DNA from: JALYIM01 sp040003205 | Lineage (GTDB): Bacteria > Acidobacteriota > Terriglobia > Terriglobales > Acidobacteriaceae | Length of the DNA: 6,470 nucleotides | NCBI GenBank assembly: GCA_040003205.1 | Contig: JBDUDA010000175.1 | Coordinates: 1 to 6,470, forward strand | Direction: 5' to 3' | In this document: positions 1-6,103 of the stretch, piece by piece | How the letters are laid out: the number at the start of each line of letters is the position of its first letter | Numbering within the stretch: the first letter of the stretch is position 1 | Made by a program: the position numbers and the translations under genes | The notes under the pieces: generated by a model | Databases searched by the model: none | The model's input: only the letters and a program-made list of their open reading frames with translations | Told to the model about the DNA's origin: nothing

Positions 1-2230
1 CCACGCTGAACGTGCAGCAGCCCACGGTGGCCTCGGTTGGGCCGTAGTGATTGATCACGGCGCATTTACCTGCTTGCTGAACACGGCGCACGAGGTCCCA
101 ACTGGCTGTCTCGCCTCCAAGTACAAGGTATTTGCGCGGCAGAGCGCAGCCTCCCTCGGTAGAAGCAAGCAAAGAGCTGAGATGCGACGGGGTAATCTTC
201 AAAACGTCCAGGGGATAACGCTTCACATACTCGCTGAAAAGATTGCCCGCCATTCCGGTTTCGTATGCGATCACATGCAGACATCCGCCAGAGATCAATG
301 ATGGGAAAATCGCGGTGTTGCCGAGATCGGCGGCAAGCGTGGAAACAGTCGCGAAGCTAAGACTGTCGGCTTCCGCATTCAACTTTTGTGAAATGGATTG
401 AGCATAGTTCACCAGATTGGAATGCGAGACCGCCACCCCTTTTGGAAGTCCGGTCGATCCCGACGTATAAATTATGTAAACCGTGTTCTGCGCAGTGTTG
501 ATGTGTTCCGGATTGTTAACCGGCTCCTTCACGAGCAAGTCGTGGTCGCCATCGAGGCAGACGATCTGTCCGGAAAACTCCGGCAGGCGAGTCAAGTATT
601 TCTCTTCCGTAATCAAAACAGGAGACTTGATTTCAGAAAGTTGATGTGCCAGCCGCGCCTTCGGATTATCGGGAATGAGTGGTACATACGCCCCGCCCGC
701 TTTCATAATGCCGAGTAGGGCGACGATCATATCTGCAGAACGATCGAGGCAAAGTCCTACTGCAACGTCTGCCTTCACCCCATTCCTGCGAAGCATGTGT
801 GCAAGCTGGTTGCTGCGAACATTGAGTTCCGTATATGTCAGGAAGGTTTCGCCGAAACGCAGCGCGGGTTGATCTGGTACTCTGGCGGCTTGTGCTTCGA
901 AGATATAGTGGATGCACTGAGCGTTGGGAAAATCGGTAATTGTCCGGTTGAATTCCTGCAAGACCTTCTGACGCTCGGCGTCCCGGATAATCGCAAGGTC
1001 AGCGATTGCTGACGTGGGGTCTTGTGCCGCACTCTTCATTAGCACCGACAAACATTCGCCGATATGCTCGGTCGCCGAGCGCGAGAAATATTTTGGGTCA
1101 TAGCGGATTTCGAGGGCGCTCACAGCTCCGTTTCTCACGCATCGTAGTTGCATCCGGTAGCGCTGGCTGGCGCTTTCCTGTTCAAGAAGTGAGAACGACA
1201 GTCCGCCTGCTTGATATTTTGAAGGTACATCCTCCGCCAAGAATGATATCTGAAGGTCTTGGCTGCTTGCGTCTATAGGCAGGTGGTCCTGCTGATCGTA
1301 AGCCGCGGACTTTATCTTTTCGAGTTCCGCCTTAACGGTTTCAAAGTTGCTGCCGCCATCGAATGCAAAGGGAATTGGGAGCGAGCGGGTAAACAGTCCC
1401 ATGGCTCCCGCGACCTCCTCATGATTTCTCCCATCGCACACATCCCCAACCACGATCTTTGATTGTCCCGTGAGTCGCCACTGCAAGACTTGCCAGCAGG
1501 CAGCAAAGAACGACGTCGATTCTCTACTGGCTTCCGCCGGAACCGGAATCGCAATGGACTCCGCCTGGAATCCTTTACTTTCGACCGGATTCAGTTCAAA
1601 GGGCAATCTGACCGCTAAAACGGTGTCTGCAAGCAGGCTGTTCCAAAATTGCTTTCCCGCCTTCGAATCGTCGTCTTCCCGTTGCAGCAATTCGTTTTGC
1701 CAGGCAGAAAAGTCAGCATACTGAAATGCTTCTTCATCGGATGCGGTAGAGGTATGCTGGCCGATTTCGCTGACCAGATTGCGCAGAGTCGCGACGTCAG
1801 CGGATAGCGCGGGGGTATTTAAAACCAGTACGTGCCTTTCTGACGCAAGCATCACCAGCATTGCCCTGATTATCGGACCACGGACGAGATCAAAGTGCGA
1901 GCCTTGTTCTTGTCGGACGACTTGGTCGACATGCGATCTCTGCCGGTCTGCAGGAAGCGATCTAATGTCGGACTGCGCCCACAAAGGCGCAAGATTCTCA
2001 TTCACAATCTGTACAGGAACTTTCATTCCCGGACGACGCTCGAAGGTGGTCCGCAAAATCTCGTGCCGGGCTATAACTTCCTGCAAGCTGCGCTTAAGCG
2101 CCTCAGCGTCCAGTTTGCCCTCCAGCAAGAAGGCGACAATGGAATTGAACGCAAATTCCTCTGCTCCCCGCAGCCACAGGTGCTTCTGCTGAGGCGAAAG
2201 TTGAAACCCGGAGGCGATTGTTTCCGACAT
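1..2230 (-). CDS. Non-ribosomal peptide synthetase, C-A start (partial, C-terminus beyond left edge)
   Basis: The frame is open from 2230 to base 1 (743 codons) with no stop, so the gene continues off the window. Residues about 8-430 are a condensation (C) domain: SPQQKHLWL at 12-20, RHEILRTTF at 55-63, YADFSAWQ at 171-178 and a C5-like GDVCDGRNHEEVAGAMGLF at 262-280. The catalytic HHxxxDG motif is replaced by PALSADV (140-146), keeping only the Asp. Residues about 440-743 are an adenylation domain: LTYTEL (464-469), KAGGAYVPL (510-518), YTSGSTGLPKG (588-598) and NHYGPTEATVG (727-737). Hand-read specificity residues are D635, L636, T639, K678, V703, G705, H728, V736 and G737, which is close to the known Asp code DLTKVGHIGK; the tenth residue lies outside the window. 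The rest of the A domain and the carrier domain must lie to the left. The protein probably takes its acyl donor from the upstream prolyl/pyrrolyl carrier system. NRPS identity is certain; the aspartate call is moderate. ATG codons at 2233 and 2230 are both possible; 2230 has the better spacing (6 nt) to AGGAGG. Confidence 0.95.
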   Translation of the reverse strand, partial: MSETIASGFQLSPQQKHLWLRGAEEFAFNSIVAFLLEGKLDAEALKRSLQEVIARHEILRTTFERRPGMKVPVQIVNENLAPLWAQSDIRSLPADRQRSHVDQVVRQEQGSHFDLVRGPIIRAMLVMLASERHVLVLNTPALSADVATLRNLVSEIGQHTSTASDEEAFQYADFSAWQNELLQREDDDSKAGKQFWNSLLADTVLAVRLPFELNPVESKGFQAESIAIPVPAEASRESTSFFAACWQVLQWRLTGQSKIVVGDVCDGRNHEEVAGAMGLFTRSLPIPFAFDGGSNFETVKAELEKIKSAAYDQQDHLPIDASSQDLQISFLAEDVPSKYQAGGLSFSLLEQESASQRYRMQLRCVRNGAVSALEIRYDPKYFSRSATEHIGECLSVLMKSAAQDPTSAIADLAIIRDAERQKVLQEFNRTITDFPNAQCIHYIFEAQAARVPDQPALRFGETFLTYTELNVRSNQLAHMLRRNGVKADVAVGLCLDRSADMIVALLGIMKAGGAYVPLIPDNPKARLAHQLSEIKSPVLITEEKYLTRLPEFSGQIVCLDGDHDLLVKEPVNNPEHINTAQNTVYIIYTSGSTGLPKGVAVSHSNLVNYAQSISQKLNAEADSLSFATVSTLAADLGNTAIFPSLISGGCLHVIAYETGMAGNLFSEYVKRYPLDVLKITPSHLSSLLASTEGGCALPRKYLVLGGETASWDLVRRVQQAGKCAVINHYGPTEATVGCCTFSV

Positions 2231-2233
2231 CAT

Positions 2234-2584
2234 TTTCCTCCTGATCCTATTACCCAAAAATCTACATCAGGGTGAGTAACGATTGGTGGATGAAGGCGGA
2301 GAGGGCCCAAGTTGAGAACTAATGTGGAAATGGCCGGCAAGGTGTCCCCGTAAGATTTAGAAGAACCGTACCAAGAAACTATATAAGTATCTATTGCAAT
2401 CGTTATTCCCTCCCTTTCTGCCTGAGTATATTAGCAAGGCACGGATCAGGGTTGTCCTTCAACAGCTTAGGGAGGCCGCTAGAGTCTCTATTTTCTGCAA
2501 GCTTAACCTGTGTGCAAATTTTTGCCAATCTGCGGCACTGCTGGGCCGGGGTCGTCAATGTGTTTCGCAATCTCGACCCGTGAT
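2234..2584. other. 351-base gap between carrier-protein gene and NRPS gene
   Basis: No recognisable gene, RNA or hairpin-plus-T-run terminator was seen here. The only open frame of note is a 61-codon minus-strand frame (2403-2588) that begins with GTG overlapping the carrier-protein stop codon (GTGA). Its translation resembles no family I know. An AT-rich stretch around 2376-2402 (containing tatataagtat on the plus strand) could hold a promoter for the NRPS gene, but no well-spaced -35/-10 pair stands out. The gap is much longer than the joints between the three preceding genes, so the NRPS may have its own promoter or a long leader. Confidence 0.5.
2237..2242 (-). promoter_or_regulatory. Strong Shine-Dalgarno site of the NRPS gene
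   Basis: The minus strand reads AGGAGG followed by AAA and then ATGATG. The spacing is 3 nt to the first ATG (2231-2233) and 6 nt to the second (2228-2230). The second is closer to the usual optimum and decides the start chosen here; the difference is one methionine. This is the best ribosome binding site in the window, in line with a gene translated independently of the genes before it. Confidence 0.75.
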
Positions 2585-2842
2585 TCACTTGCGACTTGAG
2601 GTTGCTCGTTTGATGGTTTGCGCGATGCTGTGGGGAGTCTCGAAATTTTCGGGCACAAATTCATCTTCCGGCAAGTTGAAACTGTAATGCTGCTCGACAC
2701 GGCTGACTAAAGACATCAGTTCCAGAGAATCCAGAATCCCCGATTCCATGAGACGGGTTTCACCGTTCAAGCCGACTGCTCTCGATCCCGCCAAAGGCCG
2801 CGAGCGCAGGTAATCGATCACAAATTGCTCGACGTCATCCAT
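2585..2842 (-). CDS. Stand-alone peptidyl carrier protein (PltL/RedO-type)
   Basis: This 85-residue protein has the size of a free carrier protein. It carries the phosphopantetheine attachment motif LMESGILDSLELMSLVSRVE (31-50), with Ser39 in the D-S-L core as the attachment site. The flanking helices are acidic, as expected for a carrier domain. It should be converted to the holo form by a phosphopantetheinyl transferase encoded elsewhere, loaded with L-proline by the adenylation enzyme of the preceding gene, and then present the prolyl thioester to the flavoprotein dehydrogenase. Its start overlaps the end of the adenylation gene by 8 bases (2835-2842), which suggests translational coupling and a stoichiometric partner. 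An AAGGA site (2852-2856) lies 9 nt before the ATG, inside the upstream gene. Its carrier-protein nature is clear; the prolyl cargo is inferred from the neighbours. Confidence 0.92.
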   Translation of the reverse strand: MDDVEQFVIDYLRSRPLAGSRAVGLNGETRLMESGILDSLELMSLVSRVEQHYSFNLPEDEFVPENFETPHSIAQTIKRATSSRK

Positions 2843-4355
2843 ATTCCGCCATCCTTTGTAATACTACTCTATCAATTTTCCCCGTGGAACCATGGGGCAT
2901 TGTTTCCAACACCCTGATTTCGGCGGGCACCATGTAGCGGGGTACCCTGCCTGCGCAGTGCTCTTGCAGCTCTGCGCTTGAGAGACGGTTACTGCCCTGA
3001 CGAACGAATGCAACCAGACCTTCGCCGACAACCAAAACAGCAGCCTCTGCGACTCCTGCATGAGAAAGAAGTGCGCTTTCTATTTCCCCTAATTCCACAC
3101 GCTGTCCACGAATTTTCACCATGTGGTCGCGCCGCCCGTGAAAGACAAGTCGGCGGTCATTGTCATATTCGGCATAGTCACCGGTGCGGCACCAGCGGAT
3201 GCCATCATGCTGGATAAACCTTGCATCATTCTTGTCGGATCTCCAATAGCCCAGAGCTACTGTCGGTCCGGCAACCCACAACTCCCCGGCTATCCCCTTT
3301 TTATCGACTGCGATTCCACCGTCATCAATCAGCAAAACCCGGGTGCCGTCGCACGGCACTCCGATGGAGAGGGGCGACACACGGTCCCAATGCTCTCTGT
3401 CGATACGCTCGAATGTGCACACATTGGTTTCGGTTGGGCCATAAAGATTCGCGAATTCCACTTGAGGCAGAAGATCAAGCAGCGTGGATAACAGGCGTGG
3501 CGGGCAAACCTCCCCGGCAAATAAGAGTAACCGCAACTGTTCTAATTTATTCCGCCTGATATCGCCGCGCTCGGCGATCATCGCCAGCAACGAAGGAACG
3601 GTATACATGATGCTAATTCGCTGTGCCGCCATCCATTCGGCGAGTCGAACTGGAAACGACAAGTGCATGCCGGGAGGAATGTAGAGAGCGGCACCGCTCC
3701 ATGCCGTGGAGTAGAGATCAAATGTTGATAGGTCAAAGTGCAAAGGCGCCACACTGGCCACATGGTCTTCTAGACCAAGATTAAATTCCACCGCTGCCCA
3801 GGTCGCAAACGCACTCACATTCTCGTGCGAGAGCATGACGCCTTTAGGCTTGCCCGTCGAGCCAGAAGTGTAGAGAAGATAAGCGAGATCCGTAAGCCCG
3901 AGCGATGGCATTGAGGAAACAGGTTCCACTGCCATCACTTCCTGCAATGACTGCGCACCTTCGACGCTTTCGTTAATTGAGATTCGGACCGCCGAAAAGG
4001 ATCCATCCAGGTTTCTGAGCATCTTAGACGAACCGATGATCACGGCCGGAGCGCAATCTTCAAGAACAGCGTTGACGCGTGCCGCAGGAGATGCTGGGTC
4101 AATTGGAACGCACACGCACCCTGCCTTCAACACACCGTGAATGCAAGCAATAATTTGGATGGACTTTTCAGCACATAGAGCAACCCGGTCGCCTGGCTTT
4201 GCTCCGAACCGGACCAGGGTCGCTCCTACTCGCCCCGCGGTATGGTCGAGTTCGGCCCAAGTCAGCCCGGTATTCCCCTCGATTAAAGCTGGGCGATTGG
4301 GCCAGCGCCTTGCGGCTTCACTAACAAAGCTATTCAGGGTACGACGCGATGGCAT
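2835..4355 (-). CDS. Stand-alone adenylation enzyme, probable L-prolyl-AMP ligase (PltF/RedM-type)
   Basis: This 506-residue protein is a complete NRPS-type adenylation domain with no fused carrier or condensation domain. Motifs appear in order: LTWAEL (31-36), KAGCVCVPIDP (77-87), YTSGSTGKPKG (162-172), NLYGPTET (303-310), RTGD (390-393), GRRDHMVKIRGQRVELGEIE (407-426) and the A10 lysine in TGK (Lys493). Specificity residues read by alignment to GrsA are D208, L209, F212, Y251, L278, A280, L304, V312, C313 and K493. This DLFYLALVCK code is, from memory, that of the L-prolyl ligases feeding pyrrole biosynthesis (RedM; PltF differs at one position). It should activate L-proline with ATP and load the carrier protein encoded next. 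The start ATG has AGGAAA (4365-4370) 9 nt upstream. It lies 27 bases after the dehydrogenase gene and overlaps the carrier gene by 8 bases, so the three genes form one operon. All core residues look intact. Confidence 0.92.
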   Translation of the reverse strand: MPSRRTLNSFVSEAARRWPNRPALIEGNTGLTWAELDHTAGRVGATLVRFGAKPGDRVALCAEKSIQIIACIHGVLKAGCVCVPIDPASPAARVNAVLEDCAPAVIIGSSKMLRNLDGSFSAVRISINESVEGAQSLQEVMAVEPVSSMPSLGLTDLAYLLYTSGSTGKPKGVMLSHENVSAFATWAAVEFNLGLEDHVASVAPLHFDLSTFDLYSTAWSGAALYIPPGMHLSFPVRLAEWMAAQRISIMYTVPSLLAMIAERGDIRRNKLEQLRLLLFAGEVCPPRLLSTLLDLLPQVEFANLYGPTETNVCTFERIDREHWDRVSPLSIGVPCDGTRVLLIDDGGIAVDKKGIAGELWVAGPTVALGYWRSDKNDARFIQHDGIRWCRTGDYAEYDNDRRLVFHGRRDHMVKIRGQRVELGEIESALLSHAGVAEAAVLVVGEGLVAFVRQGSNRLSSAELQEHCAGRVPRYMVPAEIRVLETMPHGSTGKIDRVVLQRMAEYG

Positions 4356-4382
4356 CCGGATATATTTCCTGTTAGATAGAGC

Positions 4383-5522
4383 TCAAAGTCCAAGCTCATG
4401 GGCGATGATGTTATGCAGAACTTCCGAAGTGCCTGAGTAAATTTTCCCACCGATGGCATCTCTTAAAGTGCGCTCGATTCCGGTATCGGTGGCATATCCG
4501 TATCCGCCATGCAGTTGAATCGCTTCCAAAGCGCTGGCGACGGCTGCTTCGGCCGCGTACACCTTCGCGATCGCGGATTCCATGCCGACAGGCTTGCCCT
4601 CGGCTTTCAGCCACGCTGCCTGATAAAGAAGCAGACGCGCAGCCTCCAGTCGGATTTTCATGTCAACGATGCGATGAGAAACAGCTTGAAACCCGCTGAT
4701 AGGCTTGCCGCTTAGCTTGCGTTCGCGTGCGTAATTGACGGCTTCAGTGATTTGCCGCTCCATCGTACCGATCTGCCACGCCAGGATGTAAGTGCGCTCC
4801 CATTCCATCGAGTCATTAAAAATTCGCGCCCCTTGCCCCTCTCCACCCAGACGATTTGCCTCAGAGACGCGGCAATCCTCGAGGTACAGTTCCGCCATAG
4901 GGGCGCCATTCAAACCCATTTTGTGGATGGGCGAGCCTACCCGAACACCCCAGGAGCGCTCGACGAGAAAAGCAGTCAAGCCGAAAATTGCCGGCCGGTC
5001 GGCCAAGCGCGCAAAAATCACAAAGAAGTCGGCGTCCGGAGCGCTAGTCACGAATGTCTTCGATCCGGTCAGCACGTAGGAATCTCCGTCGCGAACGGCT
5101 TTCGTACGCAAGGAAAACGCGTCCGATCCGGATTCCGTTTCCGTCATACCGTGGGCGCCTATCAAACTCCCATCTATTAGCCTGGGAAGATATCGGCTCT
5201 TCTGATCTTCGTTTCCAAAGCGCCATATAGGCATCTGAACACTCCACATCTGCGCGCTTAAAGCAAACAATAAACCCGCATCCGGACAAACGGTGCCCAG
5301 TGTTTCCATCGCCAGAGCGGTGCCAAGCCCACCAGCTTCCTGTCCGCCATAGGACTGCGGAAAAAACAGGCCGAGAATCCCAAAATTTGCGCACTTCTTC
5401 CAGCCTTCACTCCACAGAGTGTCGGCGTCACCGCCATCGTCGCGCCGGACAAGTTCCGACCGGGCAAAGTCCAGTACGGCTTTCTTCAACGCCAGTTGCT
5501 CGTCAGTCCAACCAAAATGCAT
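4383..5522 (-). CDS. Acyl-CoA dehydrogenase-family flavoprotein, probable L-prolyl-carrier-protein dehydrogenase (PltE/RedW-type)
   Basis: This 379-residue protein has the full length of an acyl-CoA dehydrogenase. It shows the family signatures GAHGMTETESGSDAF (122-136) and QLHGGYGYATDTGIERTLRDA (336-356, a flavin and dimer contact region), and ends with IYSGTSE (361-367). The glutamate that medium-chain enzymes use as catalytic base in Y-E-G-T is Ser363 here. Glu242 in MEWERTY lies at the alternative base position known from isovaleryl-CoA dehydrogenase (ELER context) and, as I recall, from the prolyl-carrier oxidase AnaB. With a prolyl ligase and a carrier protein directly downstream, the likely substrate is L-prolyl-S-carrier protein, oxidised to pyrrole-2-carboxyl-S-carrier protein or only to a pyrroline. 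The sequence alone does not separate these outcomes. No clear Shine-Dalgarno site precedes the ATG, but the N-terminus HFGWTDEQ aligns well with the family start. It is the first gene of the minus-strand operon seen here. Confidence 0.9.
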   Translation of the reverse strand: MHFGWTDEQLALKKAVLDFARSELVRRDDGGDADTLWSEGWKKCANFGILGLFFPQSYGGQEAGGLGTALAMETLGTVCPDAGLLFALSAQMWSVQMPIWRFGNEDQKSRYLPRLIDGSLIGAHGMTETESGSDAFSLRTKAVRDGDSYVLTGSKTFVTSAPDADFFVIFARLADRPAIFGLTAFLVERSWGVRVGSPIHKMGLNGAPMAELYLEDCRVSEANRLGGEGQGARIFNDSMEWERTYILAWQIGTMERQITEAVNYARERKLSGKPISGFQAVSHRIVDMKIRLEAARLLLYQAAWLKAEGKPVGMESAIAKVYAAEAAVASALEAIQLHGGYGYATDTGIERTLRDAIGGKIYSGTSEVLHNIIAHELGL

Positions 5523-5981
5523 AAGTTTTCGTCGTGTTATTGTCTAGTTACAAGCAGGTGTATTAAAGAATTCCCGAATATGGGCACCGATAAAACAATC
5601 AGTCTAAATGAAGCAACGAGGTGGCACCACTTCTGCTGCGTGGGAGTGATATCGTTGGTAACTATCGGGACGGCGAAGCGAAGAATTCAAATCGTAAGAG
5701 CTCCGAACCCGGATTGAGAAGACTCCCAGAAGCAGTTTTGGGGCTATCTTGATTTGAGACTTCATATCTGGTTTTTTGAGAATCGTAGACTTTGCATAGA
5801 AGTTATTGAGTTTCAGGCTCGAATTCCTCCTTCCAAGCTTAGGGTTCAAAAGCATTAAACTAGCTGCAAACTGCAAATTGTTGCACATTTGGTGTCCCTA
5901 CAGAGGCGCTGGGCGTTTTCACCTGTAAACTATTGCTTGGACAGGCGCATGGGCCCCTTCGTTGCCGATAGTGGCCCGCAA

Positions 5982-5998
5982 ACTGCTACGTAAGCAGT
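5982..5998. repeat. Inverted repeat ACTGCT-N5-AGCAGT, possible operator
   Basis: Two perfect 6-base arms (5982-5987 and 5993-5998) flank the 5-base centre ACGTA. The site sits about 106 bases before the aminotransferase start, inside the divergent region, where a dimeric regulator could bind. It has no T-run, so it is not a terminator. It could also be chance, since a 6-base dyad is not rare in 580 bases. Confidence 0.35.
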
Positions 5999-6047
5999 AT
6001 CGCGGAGTGAGCAGGACGAATTTCCCCGATAGCGTCGTTCATCGGAT

Positions 6048-6077
6048 TTGAAACAAAAAGCTCTTGGCAGCCATGAT
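6048..6077 (+). promoter_or_regulatory. Weak sigma70-like promoter candidate for the aminotransferase gene
   Basis: TTGAAA (6048-6053) and CATGAT (6072-6077) are separated by 18 bases and each match four of six consensus bases. Transcription would start near 6084, just before the AGGGGG ribosome binding site (6087-6092). The placement is sensible but the match is weak. Confidence 0.2.
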
Positions 6078-6103
6078 TTGTAATTTAGGGGGAAAGCTCT
6101 GAG

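Larger units (their letters stand above)
5523..6103. other. 581-base divergent intergenic region
   Basis: This region separates the minus-strand operon (starting at 5522) from the plus-strand aminotransferase (starting at 6104), so it should carry both promoters. The middle part (about 5700-5890) is AT-rich. Open frames here (for example 5604-5888 on the minus strand, 94 codons) encode nothing I recognise. Small structures visible are a tandem CTGCAAA pair (5864-5877), a short inverted repeat TGCAA-N4-TTGCA (5872-5885) and a 17-base dyad at 5982-5998. No tRNA, riboswitch or insertion-sequence end was recognised. I could not find a convincing promoter for the minus-strand operon. Confidence 0.5.

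Noticed and set aside
22..43. Stretch sharing tcggttgggcc with 3430-3440, suggesting a repeat
   Set aside because: Both copies encode the conserved YGPTE motif of the two adenylation domains; this is shared ancestry of the motif, not a mobile repeat.
1779..2275. Two plus-strand open frames of 126-137 codons
   Set aside because: They are antisense to the condensation domain, whose minus-strand frame has clear domain motifs; these frames show none.
2341..2348. ggtgtccc present here and again at 5891-5898, both intergenic
   Set aside because: Eight bases shared twice is too short to call an element end; no longer matching flank or target duplication was found.
2514..2525. gcaaatttttgc palindrome as a possible terminator after the carrier gene
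   Set aside because: The stem is five pairs with a two-base loop and is AT-rich, which cannot form a stable terminator hairpin.
4752..5180. 142-codon plus-strand open frame
   Set aside because: It is antisense to the acyl-CoA dehydrogenase gene and encodes an arginine-rich sequence with no motif.
5604..5888. 94-codon minus-strand open frame in the intergenic region, with AGGGA before its ATG
   Set aside because: The translation is low in recognisable structure, matches no family I know, and the region is AT-rich intergenic sequence; the ribosome-site match alone is not enough.
6073..6102. Nine-codon plus-strand frame ending one base before the aminotransferase start
   Set aside because: It has no ribosome binding site of its own and would contain the aminotransferase ribosome binding site; most likely chance.
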